Notes: generated by a model not told the origin, from the letters alone. Counted from the stretch's first letter, positions 46,790-60,025 are shown. The stretch is DNA of 64,000 bases from Thermothielavioides terrestris NRRL 8126 (GCF_000226115.1 NC_016459.1:2217501-2281500), one strand, 5' to 3'. Numbers and translations: made by a program.

Positions 46790-49050
46790 ATGCGTTACGT
46801 TCTCGTTTCCGGCGGTGTCATCTCAGGTATTCCGAAAAGCCGCCCGCGAGCGCACCAGTCCCGCATCACAGCGTCTGCTAACCGGCGGCAGGGGTTGGGA
46901 AGGGCATCATTGCCTCGTCCACCGGCCTGGTGCGCTGATACCGCTACCCCCGCTACCCGCGCCCAGCTCCAAAAGCGCGTATCTAACCGGCCCGACCACA
47001 GCTCCTGAAAACGCTCGGTCTTCGTGTCAGCTGCATCAAGATCGACCCCTATGTCTCGGTCGACGCGGGGCTCATGGCCCCGGCCGAGCACGGCGAGTGC
47101 TTCGTCCTGTGTTCCGGTTCGTGGCTCCCCGCAACAGCCGACCGCAATGCTGCAGATAAATGTCTGACTCCCTTCCGCAGGCGGTGAAGTAGACCTCGAT
47201 CTCGGAAATTACGAGCGGTATCTCTCGGTCCGCCTGACGAGCGACCATAACATCACCACCGGCAAGACCTACCTCAATGTCATCGAGCGGGAGCGCCGCG
47301 GCGACTACCTTGGCAAGACGGTCCAGATCGTGCCCCATATCACCGACTCCATCAAGGACTGGATCCGTCGCGTGTCCAAGATCCCTGTCGACGGTTCTTC
47401 CGATGAGCCGGATGTCTGCATTATTGAGCTCGGGTGAGTGTGGGTTTGGGGGACCTGAGGTTGGCTGTCTTGATGGTCGAGTCGAGACGAGATCCGACCT
47501 TCAGAGCGGAAGACCACCCACAGAATCCCCCGCCTTCCTCCAATCAGAGCTCATACCTGACTTTCTTCTCAAACAGTGGCACTATTGGTGACATCGAGAG
47601 CATGCCGTTCATCGAGGCTCTCACCCAACGTACGTGCTCGAACGCCGAAGCTTGTGTCCTCAATCCGGTATAAATCAGGACTGATCCCGCACAGTGCGTC
47701 ACGAAGCAGGCAGTGGCAACTTCATGGTCATCCACGTCTCGTACGTGCCGACCGTCCATGGCGAGCAGAAGACGAAGCCGACGCAGCATGCCGTCAAGTC
47801 GATCCGCAGCTACGGCTTGATCCCGGATATCGTCGCTTGCCGGTGCGAAACCCCGCTGGCTGAGTCGACCATCGCCAAGCTCGCCCTACACTGCCAGGTC
47901 GAGAAGGACCAGGTCCTCGTCGTGCGGGACATGCCGACCATCTACCAGGTCCCACTCCTCCTCAGCGAGCAGAAGCTCATCCCGCAGCTCCGGTCCAAGC
48001 TCGCCCTGGACCGGGTCACCATCTCGCCCGCCATGGCGGCCCGGGGCGCGGATCTTTGGGAGACGTGGAAGACCGTCGTCACGCCGATTTACCAGGACGA
48101 GGTCAAGATTGCGCTCGTGGGCAAGTACGTCACTTGCCAAGACGCCTATCTCTCGGTCGTTAAGGCGCTCGAGCACTCGGCCATGCGCATCCGCCGGAAG
48201 CTGAACCTGATGTGGATCAACTCGGAGGATCTCGAGCCAACGAACAAGGGCGGGGCCGCGCAGACCAAGTACCACAAAGCCTGGCACGACGTGTCCACGG
48301 CGTCGGGCATCATCGTCCCGGGCGGCTTTGGCCACCGCGGCACCGAAGGCATGATGAAGGTTTCCCAGTGGGCACGGGAAAACGAGATCCCGTTCCTGGG
48401 CGTCTGCCTGGGCTTCCAGGTGGCCGCCATCCAATACGCGCGGGATAAGTGCGGCATGCCGGAGGCGACCTCGGAGGAGTTCGACGCGCAGGCCAAGGAC
48501 CGCGTGGTCGTGAACATGCCGGAGCTCGACCGGGAGAAGATGGGCGGCACGATGCGGCTGGGTCTGCGCAAGACCATCTTCCAGCCGGACTCGGAGTGGT
48601 CGCGTGCGCGGTCTCTGTATGGTGGCGTCGAGGTCATCGAAGAGAGGCACCGACATCGATACGAGATCAATCCTGAGCTTGTCGAGACGCTCGAGAAGGC
48701 CGGCCTACACTTTGTGGGCAAAGACGAGACGGGCCAGCGGATGGAGATCTTCGAGCTCAAGGACCATCCCTTCTATATCGGTACGTGTCTCGGGACGAGA
48801 ACGGATCTCTCTTGCTGGGTGCTCGCATGCTAAAATATTGCCAGGCACGCAATTTCACGCCGAGTACCAGTCGCAGGTCCTCAATCCGAGCGTGAGTTCC
48901 CCGCTACCGCCCCACGAGTGTGAGCTAACCCTGGGTCAGAGACCGTACCTCGGCTTCGTGGCTGCCAGCGCGGGCTGCCTGGACGCCGTTATCAAGCAGC
49001 AGCCGGTTGAGCCGTTCAACATGATCACTGTCAACGGCACAGCGAAATGA
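46790..49050 (+). CDS. CTP synthase, divergent
   Basis: Eight exons fit perfectly in phase (46790-46826, 46892-46929, 47002-47116, 47181-47433, 47577-47629, 47695-48780, 48845-48891, 48940-49050) for 579 aa, the normal fungal length. The N-terminal synthetase domain has [19 protein letters not shown] and [14 protein letters not shown]; the C-terminal glutamine amidotransferase has GVCLGFQ (catalytic cysteine) and QFHAEYQS (catalytic His and Glu; HPEY is usual). It converts UTP to CTP using glutamine and ATP in the cytosol. Several near-invariant positions differ from typical sequences: [16 protein letters not shown] instead of DAGTMxPxEHGEVFVL, and HAEY for HPEY. The triad is intact, so it may be active, but it could be a diverged second copy. 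Confidence 0.88.
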
Positions 49051-49937
49051 GATGGGACGTTGAATATCCCGGCTTCACACGGGTACCGAGACGCTCGTGT
49101 CGGCGTCCAGGAACGGGCCACGTCGCACCCGACCGTGGGTGTTCTCTTTGCAGCGGGACTGCGTTTATCGGCATGGGGGAGCAGGTACGCATGAGGCTTC
49201 GGAATAGCTAGGTCTGCTTTAGAGTTGGGGAGGCCTGCAGTGGCTGCTGTCATGGCTCCGCGGACATGCAGGTCAGGCGCATGCGCTTTATACATTTGGC
49301 ACCTAGATTTGGCCTCTGGACTTTTTGCTTGGACACGGCGCATTTTTGCATGCACACACTCGCATAACCGGTAGACTTTAGATACCCGGTAGACTTTAGA
49401 CGTGGTCGGCGTTCAGGATATAGGGGGAGGCTCTCTCCAACTTCATCTATCTGCTTGCATAGCTTCTCAGGGAATGGATGAAATGCATGTGGGTGCCAGT
49501 TTGGCGGGAATTGGCCGCTTCGCATTCCTCAAGGTGCATGTTTTCTCATCATCGAATGCATGTCCCCGCGTCTCAGAAATCGAAGCTGTGTTCCGCCCCA
49601 TAATTGCTGCCTGGCTGCATCGCAGCCCTAAACCCGTCGGCCCAGAGCCACCGCCCAAAGCTTTCCCATCACGAAGTGCAATCAATCTGAGAAAGAGCCA
49701 ATCATTCCGTTCGGGTAAGACTGATAAGGTTGCGATCCCATACCGTCGTTTGTTTTCCACAGACTTTGATTAACCGTTCAGGCCCGAACACCATACAACC
49801 TCTGTCGACAACCCGGCAGAAGAAGCGATGAACAAAGAAGTCTGCGAATTGCACGCGAAACATTGGGCTCCGGGAGTCTCGATAATATCCCGAAGAGCGA
49901 GGCCCGACGACCCGAGTTTCGTCGGCAGCAAAATTCC
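49051..49937. other. Intergenic region between CTP synthase and F-box-like gene
   Basis: About 0.9 kb; a short direct repeat CCGGTAGACTTTAGA occurs twice near 49369-49400. No gene recognised. Confidence 0.45.
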
Positions 49938-50469
49938 ATGATGGACGCACAGCCCCTCACCACCTCGCAGCTCGCCATTCGCACGAAACAATCTCTGGAC
50001 CCGTCCAACCACGGTCACGGTGCACCTTCAACGCCGCGGGGGCCCGGGTTGATGATCCTTCCCGTGGAACTCCTGTCCGAGATCTGCCGCCTCCTCTGCT
50101 TGCACTGCTACGCCGAGCACGACGCAGAGGCCGCGTTTGCGCCGCCCAAGCGTGACGAGCAGGTCGCCCTGCGAAGCCTGTGCCTGACATGCAGGCTGTT
50201 GCGGACGGTCGCCCAACCGTTCCTGTTCCACGCCCTCGCCACGTCGCGGCGCGACACCCTTGGCTTGTTCGTTCGGTCCCTGCTGGACCGCGCCGACCTG
50301 AGACCGAGCGTCTTCCAGGTTGTCGTAACTCAGTCGCCTCAAGATCGCAGCCCGGTCTACCCGCGCACTGGCCCCGTCATCGAAGAAGTCATGGACCGCC
50401 TGCGTGCCGGGGCGTGGCCGCCATTCTGGTGTGACCTGATCTCGGAATCGGAAGCCGTCAGGGAATACT
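49938..50469 (+). pseudogene. 5' part of F-box-like gene, interrupted by copia element
   Basis: From the ATG at 49938, 177 codons encode a basic N-terminus and an F-box-like segment (GLMILPVELLSEICRLLC), then LRSLCLTCRLLRTVAQPFLF, the usual pattern of fungal F-box/LRR-like proteins that recruit substrates to SCF ubiquitin ligases. The frame is cut at 50469 by the LTR element. Counting the 5-bp target duplication ATACT once, the frame continues exactly at 56489 and would give 496 aa in total. No other damage is visible, so the copia insertion itself disabled the gene. Confidence 0.8.
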
Positions 50470-50679
50470 TGTTGGAACCGCTGCGCAGGCTCAGGAAGAT
50501 GAAGCTATCACGACGCAAGCAATGTACACAACTGGGATCAATCGTGGTGTTCAGGATGATGTATTGTAGGAGAGTTCTCCTAATCAGGAGCCTAGTCTTA
50601 GGCGGCAGTTGGGCAGCAAGCCGGTGGATCCTAATCTCGGTAGGCCGGCCCAGTGCCCCGGGCCGGGCTAGTTCTGACA
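50470..50679 (-). repeat. 3' LTR of the copia element
   Basis: 210-bp LTR, left end of the element; imperfect inverted ends TGTTGG/CTGACA. Retains several C/G residues mutated in the other LTR, and vice versa. Confidence 0.92.
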
Positions 50680-50939
50680 CACCCCCCCAGGTCGAGCCTC
50701 CGGCTCCGGCCTACCAAATCTAGTAATCTATAAAGCTATTCCCAACACTACGTCCTTCCTGATCTAGCAATTCTATAGTATTGAGGTCCTTCTACTATCG
50801 CCTTGATCTACTAAGCCTTATACGCCTACCCTTCTTAATCTTACGTATTATACTGTAAACCGGACTTTCTATTCGGCTAGAGCCTTCTTCTAGCCCTATA
50901 TTTCTTCCTTCTACACTGCCTAATAGGTATAGATCTCGA

Positions 50940-53900
50940 TAAGGGCCTAGATATCTACTAGATTAAGCATTTCTATAAACTTCCTATAGGGCTCTAGTTC
51001 TAGCGCCTTCGTTAGGCTGTCGGCCAACATCTAGTTCGAGGGCATATAATCTACGTTAACCCTCTTGTTCTAAGCTTCTTAGTATAGCTAGTGGTTATAA
51101 ATGTCGATATATTTCAGCTTTGTCTATAGTATAGGTATCTTAGCGTTGATTAGCTGGATCGTCTATTTGTTATTATACTAGATTAATAGGATCTTATTAT
51201 CTAGATAGATCTCTAAGGCCTTTAATAGGCGCTAAAGGAATATACCTTCTTTCACTGCTTATACAAGTGCTAATAACTCGGCTTTTATAGTCGATATAGT
51301 TACTATATCTTATTTACTAGCTCGCTAGGTGATTAGCCCTCTAAATAGAATAATAGTATAACCTTATAAGCTTTTATAATTAATGTTGTTATTGGCGAAG
51401 CTAGTATTATTAGCTACGATTAGGATATCTCCTCCTCCTAGCTAGAGGGCCTAGAACCTCGTTCGATAAAGGTATTATAGTACTTAATTAGCTATATAGT
51501 AGTATTTAGGTCCTAGGTTCTAATTGAACTACGTAAGCTTAGAGGCTATAAAGGCAATGTCTAGGCGTATATTGACGGCGGTATATAGGATTGAGCCGAT
51601 CTTCCTTTAATAGAGCCTAATAGAGCTATAGCTAGTAATATCGTCGTATAGGAGCAATTCGCCCTTGGCTATTGAAGTCTCTAGCTCTCCTTCTTCCTAG
51701 GCCAACCTTACAATCTTCTCGATATATACTGTCTAGCCGAACTAAATTAAACGCCTTTTACAGTTATAATAAATCTCTATACCTAGGAACTATAGGAGGT
51801 TATCTCTTTCTATAAGTTTATACTTTTCTTATAGCTAGCTAATTACTTCGTTAGCTCAGTACTAATCCTTCTTATAGTAGGTAAAGACGATATTATCTAT
51901 ATAGAAGAAGATAATAATGCCCTTATTCATTATAATATAGGGCTCTTATAGTATAGCCTAGAACCCTAGGTTCTTTAAGGTAGCTATTAGCTCTCGTTGC
52001 TAGAGGAGGGGAGACTTCTATAGGCTATAGAGTATCTTCTTCAGCTTTAAAATAGTTCCTAGCTTATAATAGCTATATAGTATCTCTATATAAATGTCCT
52101 TATCGATCTTTATATTAACAAAGGCGTTAACTATATTGAATTGCTTTAGTTCTAGGTCAAACCTCGCTATAGTAGTAAGCACTGTTCTAAAGGATTATAT
52201 AGCGAGTATAGCTATATAGTTCTCCTTAGCGAACCTCTTCTTTTACTGATCGCTATATACTATAAGCTTCGCCTTATACTTAACGAGGTGCCTACTCTTA
52301 TTGAACTTATAGACGTATACCTATATATAATCTAGGATCTACTTGCCTTAGACCTCCTTATTATAACGGCGAATCTCTTCCTAGGAGCCTATTACTTTAT
52401 AGCTTTGAAGATGATTATATTCCACTTTTAAGAATAGCTAGCCTAGTAGATAATCTTTAAGTTTAAAGTGCTATCAAGGTATAGGCGGGAGCATCGACTA
52501 ATAGATAGATCTAAACTTACCTTCTTACTATAGGCAATCGACTTCTTTTTAGGAGATCCTCTTAGTGCTACTAGCTTCCTTTTTAATAGTACCGACTACC
52601 TTCTTAACCTTCTTTTTACTCTTTTAGACGAGCTCTTCTCTCTCTTCCTCTATATAGAGGACCCTCCTTAAATACCTACGTTTAATAGCTCTAAGGCCTA
52701 ACGTTCCTACGTTAAAGGCGGCCTCCTATAGCTAGAACGCTCCTTTAGAGGCTCTAGGCGAACGTAAGCCTAGAAAGATAGCTACGATTAAAGCGTTTAG
52801 CGAAGTAGGCGGAGGAGTTGGATATTAGAACTCTAGGAAAGTGCCTATAGCGTCGCCTTTTACTACAATAGTATTTAACACTTCTTTAGTAGTAGCTAGG
52901 CTCTCTTCTAGTTCTTTGAAAGTTGTTAAAGGTATACTAAACGCCTTTGTTATATCCTCTTCCTTAGCTATAGACGTAAAATCGCTATTATCTAGCTAAT
53001 TGGCATTATTAGCGCCTCTAGCATTGAGCTAGCGCTTTAGCTCTTTAAGGTCTATTTAAGGAATGTCTTATACTATAAGTTTTAGATCACCTAGGTATAT
53101 CTACTTTTTATCAAAGATTATATTACATATATATACTATTTAGTTGGTAGCTAGGTTCTAGATACGATAGATATTCGAGGAATTATATCCTACGAGATAG
53201 CCAATCTAAGCTCTTAGTTAGAACTGTTTAAAGTGCCTTTCTTTCTTCTTAGCTATATCTGTTATAGCGTATACCTTATAACTATAGACCTTTAAATACC
53301 CTTAGTATAGCTTATACTCTAAGGCTCTTAGGCTATCTCTCTTAGTAAAGAAGATATAAAAGCGATCTAGCAGTGTTATCTACTCTATTGTTAAGGATAA
53401 TGTCCTATTATAGAGATATACTATAGCCTTTATAACTTCTAGTTATAGTTGCCTTAGCAACTGTATACCGATAGCCATTGTTCTAGCCTTCTCTTTGATT
53501 ATACCCCCTAAGCATTTAACGCCTCTGTTCTATATAGGTATATTAGGCGTTGAAGGCTCTATTTAGATACCTTGTCTCTCTACCTAGGTAGTAATAGCGC
53601 TCGTCTATATAAATTCGTTGTTATACTCTAGGACCTTGATATATAGCTAATACTGTCTTTTAAGTAGTATAGCAAGGTATTTAATAGCTGCTAAGATACC
53701 TAGAGCCTTACGGTCGTATAGATAGTAGTCCTATATTATACCTAAATAGCGATCTATCGCCAATAGTAGATATTTAAAGCGCTATCGGCCTTCCTAGAAA
53801 GGGTATAGATCTAGGGCGATCCTATCGCCTAGGCCGTAGTTCAATGGCCTAGGAATGCGATTAGGCCTACGTTTTGACTTGCTAAGGCTATAGCCGTTAT

Positions 53901-56043
53901 ATTTGAACGTTGGTACGCCTTTGATACGCCCTCCTTACAAGCAATTGACAAAGTATTTGAAGGCCCTTAGGCCTATATAGCCGAGGCGTAGGTACTAAGT
54001 TATAGTATCTACTATACTCTCTATATAGTGAGCCTAGTGATTAAGCCTCTTCGTTTAGGCGGCAAAGGCTATAGGCGTATAATCCTTAGATATATATTTA
54101 AGGATATATTGTTAGAGCTTCTTTATAGTATATCCGAGGAGTATATAATCTTAGTGCCTAAGTGGGTAGTTTAGCGTACTCTCTAGCTTATTGTCCTACT
54201 AGATCTCTCGTCGGTTAAGCTACTTTAACGATATAATGTTATATACGAAGGTCGGACAGTAAGCTACATTGTATAGTATAAAGACTATAATACCTTCGTC
54301 ATTCTATAGTTTAATATCTATCTCGCTATATCTTTTAATCTAAATAGGGTACTCGCCTACCTAGATATAGTCATTAGGTATAGCCAACTTAGGAGGCCTT
54401 TTAAACCTACTTAGATAGTTAGCAATATAAATAGTTGACCCTAAATCTAGGATTACTAAGTTGATTAAGGGATATCTCTAGCTTATCTAGAATATAGCTA
54501 GGATTATAACGAAGCTCGCTATATATTTACCTATAGCTCTCTATCGCTATATTCTTACGATATACTAGTAGCTAAACATCGCTATAATGTTGGTGCCTAC
54601 ATTGGGGGCGTTGCCTATATTAGGGGCGATACCTACTTCGGGGGCAGTACCTTCTTCCTAGGTAGTGCTCTCTTTAAGAACAGTGCCCTCTTCGAAAGCA
54701 TTAACATCTGCTATATCTACTTCGAGGACCTTAGGCTCCTTTATTAGGAGTATAGCTATAGCTCTTTTAAAGTAGTCGGCTAGTCAATATAATAGTGGAT
54801 CTTCGTTTATATCGCTCTTTACGTCGTTAGCAAGGCTACTCCTAGACCTCTTTATCTAGAGCCTATTAGCCTCTATTCACAGAGTTGAATTGGCCTTTAA
54901 ATTGGCCTTTATATAAGCCTTAACGTATTCTCTAGGTTCCTACCTAGACGATATACTCTTAGGGTTCAAGTAGTAGTACCATTTAGTTAGATAGAAGTGA
55001 TTATATATATAGTACTTCTTTAATATACTCAAGGACCTTATAGAGGTACTAAGGGCTATAGGCGTATTTAGTTTACATTTAAAGTAGGATTGGCCGATTC
55101 TAGCTCCCTCTTTACAACTAGCTTAGTACCTAGGGCGATCCTCCTAATCTTCTAGTTGCTTAAGGTCCTTATTTTCTTTCTCTCTAGGGCTATAGGTTAG
55201 GAAGGAACCTTTCTCTATACAGTTAGACGCCTTCTCAAAGAATAGGTATATACCTTTATAGACTTCTATAGCTATAACTTAAAAGGTTAGCTTCTTAAGG
55301 ATCTCTATCTTACTTATAGTATAGAGGGAAATAAAGCTTAGGAATAGCTTCTCTAATATAACTATTAGTTCGTTGAACTATAAGCTAGGATCCTTCGCCT
55401 TACTTATCTTCTAAAAGGAGGCCTTATCTATTAGGTTCTCCTACTTAACGAGCTACCTTTCGAAATTAGCCTCCTTAATATATATATTCCTAGGATATTT
55501 AAATATATCGAGGTAGGTATAAATATATATTTAAAGCTCTATTATTGTTTTAATAGTTAGTTAAATAGTCTTCTTAAGGTTGTTATACTATATTCGAAGG
55601 TCGGTATACTCTATAAAGTAGGTAGACCGATAGTTGGCTACTACTATAGTAGTTATAAAGGTCAATATTTAAATAAGGTAATTAGTCTAACGTTTATAGT
55701 CCTTATACTTATAGTCCAGATCCTTCTTAACCTATAAAATAACGATAGCGATATTGTTATTAAACCACTTCTCCCTCTCGTTATAAAGCTTCTTCTAGTA
55801 GCCGTTCAGTACTTCGACACTAGGCTACTTTTATAGACCCTTGTTCTTAGAGAGGGTCTAGGAATCTATATCGTTATCCTAGGCTATAGAGGCAGTACTA
55901 GGCTACTACTCGCCTATAATAGGCGCTCCTAGATTGGCTAGAGCTCCTATAGCTATAGCTAGTATAGAAGCCTATAGTTCAACGATATATTCCTAGAGCT
56001 TATATCGAATACGTTTATAGGTAAGATCGTAGGTATCGGCCAT
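50940..56043 (-). pseudogene. RIP-degenerate copia Gag-Pol polyprotein
   Basis: Minus-strand conceptual translation gives copia order. The start is MADTYDLTYKRIRYKL at 56043 (Gag), with a zinc-knuckle and protease region around 54300-55150 not clearly readable. Integrase-like sequence lies around 53400-54300. Reverse transcriptase is recognisable by IIIFFYIDNIVF (YVDD in intact elements; about 51886-51915), and RNase H by IKAELLALVQAVKEGIFL and MLADSLTKALEL (51004-51035). Numerous TAG/TAA stops at former CAG/CAA/TGG positions make it non-functional. Domain limits are approximate. Confidence 0.82.
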
Positions 56044-56273
56044 TGTAGGCTTCGGGAGGAGCTCCGCTTTGCTTTCGAAGTAGTCGAGCAGGTTGAGATA
56101 CTTGACCTTGTTGACGAACTTACGGTTCTAAGCTACCTAGTTATCTAGGTTAGCTAGGATAATGTCGATCTTTGTATCAGCTTTCGAAGATATAGTAGTT
56201 GCTACTAAACGCTATACGTAGGGCCGTATACTTAGAGATAGGGCTGGGTTTTCGAGCTAATAAGACTCTTAAT

Positions 56274-56483
56274 TGTTGGAACCGCTACGTAGGCTTAGGA
56301 AGATAAAGCTATCACGACGCAAGCAATATATACAACTAGGATCAATCGTGGTGTTCAGGATAATGTATTGTAGGAGAGTTCTCCTGATCAGGAGCCCAGT
56401 CTTAGGCGGCAGTTGGGCAGCAAGCCGGTGGATCCTAATCTCGGTGGGCCGGCCCGGTGCCCCAGGCCGGGCTGGTTCTGACA
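56274..56483 (-). repeat. 5' LTR of the copia element
   Basis: 210-bp LTR, right end of the element, same length as the other LTR and differing only by C/T and G/A changes (e.g. CTGCGCAGG versus CTACGTAGG). Confidence 0.92.
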
Positions 56484-57447
56484 ATACTCACTCCCACGTG
56501 ATAGCGCGTACCAGCGGCTTGGGGTGCTGGCCGCATTGCTCCTGCATCTGACGCCAAAGCTGACAAGCACGGCGGTATTCATGCCTGCAACTATCGGCAT
56601 GGCATATGCTTTCATGCTCAGCCCTCTGGGCAATACCAGACGACTAGCATCTCTCAAATGGCTATGCTTCTCTAACAACGACGGGCGCAGCAGTACACAC
56701 ACCATAACCGACATGGCGCCCATCCTCCGGGAGGCGTCTAGTCTCGAGACTCTTGAATGCCACGGCTGGCGACAAACTTCGATAGAGACCAAACCCTTGA
56801 GTGCCGTCTTGGGTTGGATGATGCCGGCCGACACTGCGCTGTATGGCCTCACCGAGCTGAGCCTCGTCGACATTTGGCTACCTTTCGAGTATTTTCAGGA
56901 TTTGATGAAACTCGTGGGGCCGCAGCTATCCCGCTTCACCATCCAGCAACATACCGTGGTGTTCTTCAGTCTGGCCGCCGTCATCGCCGAGCTGCAGCCC
57001 TGGCGCGGAACCCTTCAGAGCCTGGCTTACCGCCTGAAAGAGGACGCCTTGAAGGACCATCCTCACCAGGCCCCGCCCGTCGCGCACCTCCTGCGCGAGT
57101 TTGGCGCGCTCGAGCGGGTGGACACGCACGTGCACTGCTTCGGGACGGAGGAGGGCGCGCCGCCCGAGGACACGTTCGCGTCGGCACTCGCGCCTTCTCT
57201 GCGGCATCTCCGGCTGCGCGGGGACATGATCGACAACAGTATGCCGCTGCAGGGGTTGCTGGATGCCGTCCGCGTCGGCGACTTCCCGCGCCTCGCCGAG
57301 ATCGTGGTCGACCAGTGTCCCTCGGTCAGCCCCGTGGACGGGGTCACGAGCGAGAGCGAAGGCGAGGCAAAACTTTCAGCACTGGCACTTGCCTTCCGGG
57401 AGAGAGGAGTGCGCTTGGTAGCCGACGAGGCGCCGGAGACGTACTAG
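56484..57447 (+). pseudogene. 3' part of F-box-like gene
   Basis: After the second ATACT the host frame resumes and runs to the TAG at 57447 with leucine-rich-repeat-like sequence: LASLKWLCFSNND, ASSLETLECHGW, LYGLTELSLVDIWLP, SLRHLRLRGDMIDN, FPRLAEIVVDQCP. The sequence is GC-rich with no stop or frameshift, so the insertion is recent relative to coding decay, or the downstream part has not yet drifted. It lacks the F-box and a start in the right context; an internal ATG at 56581 could in principle start a truncated product. Confidence 0.8.
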
Positions 57448-58052
57448 GTGTCAGAGGGTTATTAGTGTGGGGGGTTGAGAACTCGCCGTCACAGGTCCGA
57501 CTGTGGTGGCGCCACTGCTTGGGCCTGGCCGAGCTGACGACCCGTCAGTGCCGTCACAAGTCTTCAGTGGAACTCAACCTGCCGCATCACAGCAAGGAGC
57601 TAGGCTTGATCTGAACCACATGTCGTTGCTACGCCTGTCTTGTTTGCTTCCATACCTCCTTGAGGATGGATGGCCAGGGCTTCAGACCGAGATTGCATGA
57701 TCCCAATATGCAGAGGCCCAGCGTTTGCTTGCGGCTTTGGTGAGCAAATTCAACAAAAGCGATCGACAACGAACCACATGCCCACTTGGCTGCCAATGTG
57801 AAGTTGAGATTGTATTGGGAACCAACCGCCACCCGAGTATTACACTAAAGATGTGAGAGCCCCTTCTAGCAACGTTTGTATGCTGCCCGCCAGCCACGTT
57901 TACCCCTTCTATGCTCAGCCCTCTCAAACGCCGTCTAATAAGAGCCCGCCTCTTGATGCCATGACCCTGATGATGCAAAAGAAAAACACGATGGGTATCT
58001 CGTACAGACCACGAACAGCTACCAAGACAACAACCCCCCCGCGGCGTCAGAA
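57448..58052. other. Convergent intergenic region
   Basis: About 600 nt between the F-box-like remnant and the convergent MFS gene. Nothing recognised beyond expected 3' UTRs. Confidence 0.5.
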
Positions 58053-60025
58053 TCAAGCCATGCCGATCTCGACCGGCTTGCCCTTGACGCTCTTCCACTC
58101 GACGACGAGGGCACCGAGGAGGCTGACGGCCGACAGGGCCGTGAAGACGATGAAGGTCTGCGTCAGCGCGTCGTTGTAGGCCTGCTTGAGCGCGGGGACC
58201 AGGGCCGGGGCGACGGCGTCGCGGACGCCGGTGGCGCCGACGCCGAGGATGAAGGACGGGTCCGGGATCTGCGGCAGGTACTCGGCGACGTAGTGGACCA
58301 GCTTGTTGGTGAAGACGTTCTGCGAGACGGAGACGAAGAGGGCGCCGCCGAGGGTCTGCAGGAAGACGATGACGGACGTGCCGGTCGCGACGTCGGCGAT
58401 GTCGAGCACCGTCTGCACCGCCATCAGCGGCTGCTGGAAGCTGATGCCGATGCCGACGCCGATCACGATCTGGTACCCGATCCACACCCCCTCGCTCGTG
58501 TCCGGCCGGAACATGGTGATCAGCCCGAACCCGATCGAGGCCACCACGCTGCCCGCGATCATGAAGGGCGTGTAGTACCCCCACGTCGAGACGGCGCCGC
58601 CGGCGACCACGGACGCCAGCACGACCGCGACCAGCATGGGCAGGTTCATCAGGCCCGACCCGACCGCGCTGGCGTCCTTGACCGACTGGAACCAGATGGG
58701 CAGGTAGTAGACCGAGCCGAGGAAGGCGGCGGCGAGGCACAGGATGAAGAAGCCGGCGGACCAGACGGAGCGCTTGCGCATGATGCGCGGCGGCACGGTC
58801 GCGCGGTCGCCCTGGCGGATCTGGATGGCGACGAAGACGAGGATGAGCACGCCGAAGAAGCAGAAGAGCAGGATGATGCGCCAGCTGTTCCACGCGTACT
58901 CGGTGCCGCCCCACTGCAGCGCCAGCAGCAGCGAGATGATGGCGGGCATGAAGACGACGGTGCCGAAGGGGTCGAAGCGCATGATGCGCTGGCGCAGCGT
59001 GTCGCCGCCGCCGACGGTGGTGTCGCGCTTGGGGTCCGGGAAGAAGATGGCGATGACCAGCATGGTGACGCCGCCGACGGGCAGGTTGATGAAGAAGCAC
59101 CAGCGCCAGGTGACGTGGTCGGTGAAGGCGCCGCCCATGAGCGGGCCCGAGATGCTGGCCAGGCCGTACATGCTGCCGATGGCGCCCGTGTAGATCGGCC
59201 GCTTGGCGAGCGGGACCGAGTAGGCCAGGATGGTGAGCGCGCCCGAGAAGATGCCGGCCGCGCCCATGCCGGCCACGGCCCGCCCCACGATGAGCGTCAC
59301 GCTGTTCTGCGCCACGCCGCAGATCAGCGAGCCGACCTCGAAGAGGAAGATGGCCAGCAGGAAGACCCATTTGATCGAGAAGAAGGTGTAGAAGCGGCCG
59401 AAGAGGAGTTGCAGCGCCGCCGTCGTGAGCATGTACGCTGCGGAAGCGGGGTCAGTGCCTAATTGCCGGTGGTAAAAAGGGGCCTGGGCGTGGGGAGGGG
59501 GGGTAAATTACCGCTGGCATACCAGCCTACGTCGGGCAGGCTGTGGAACTGGTCGGTGATCTTGGGGATGGCGGTGGCGATGATGGAGTTGTCTGGCAGG
59601 CGAAAGTGAGCTGGGGTTCAGGAGCTAGGCAGCTCGGTTCGGCTGTTGGGGTGGAGGGAAGACATACCCAGCGCCATGGTAAACACGCTTAGACAGAGAG
59701 CCAGCACGATCATGGCGAGCTTCACGCCCTTCGGGTACTCGGTGCCGTCCTCCCGCGTTGGCGCCTGCTCCAGGCCGGCTCCCGTCTTGGAGGCGGCTGT
59801 GGCCTGGCGGTCCAGCGCGTTGTTCCTCTCATCGTGCGTCTCCTCGATGCGCTTCTCGTCGAATGCGGGCGCGTCGACGGCGCTGGTCGAGCCGATGTCG
59901 AGGTCGGTTTGCTCCCCCCGGGCCGATATCTTGCCGTCGTCCGAGAGGCTGGTCTGGCTGGGGGCGAGCGTCGGCACTTCGGAGTCGAGGTGGTGTTGGC
60001 TCGAGGGCCGGGGCTTGTGGTCCAT
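58053..60025 (-). CDS. MFS drug:H+ antiporter-type transporter (14-TM, DHA2-like)
   Basis: Three exons, 60025-59668, 59592-59512 and 59437-58053, in consistent phase encode 607 aa. A ~95-residue hydrophilic N-terminus (Ser/Glu/Thr) precedes the first helix ([20 protein letters not shown]) and the family motif [17 protein letters not shown]. Later: [16 protein letters not shown] (motif A), [19 protein letters not shown] and [25 protein letters not shown] (motif C), typical of fungal 14-TM exporters related to aflatoxin-efflux-pump-like proteins. It likely exports drugs or secondary metabolites through the plasma membrane using the proton gradient; no biosynthetic cluster lies beside it here. 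Confidence 0.9.

Larger units (their letters stand above)
50470..56483 (-). mobile_element. Full-length Ty1/copia LTR retrotransposon, RIP-inactivated
   Basis: Two LTRs of 210 bp each (50470-50679 and 56274-56483), with plus-strand ends TGTTGGAACC...CTGACA, flank a 5.6-kb interior. The target duplication ATACT is at 50465-50469 and 56484-56488. The element is transcribed on the minus strand; a G-rich polypurine tract (CCTGGGGGGGTG) adjoins the left LTR (its 3' LTR). The two LTRs differ only by transitions (about 14 by eye), in both directions. The interior is TA-rich and full of stop codons. It splits an F-box-like gene. Confidence 0.93.
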
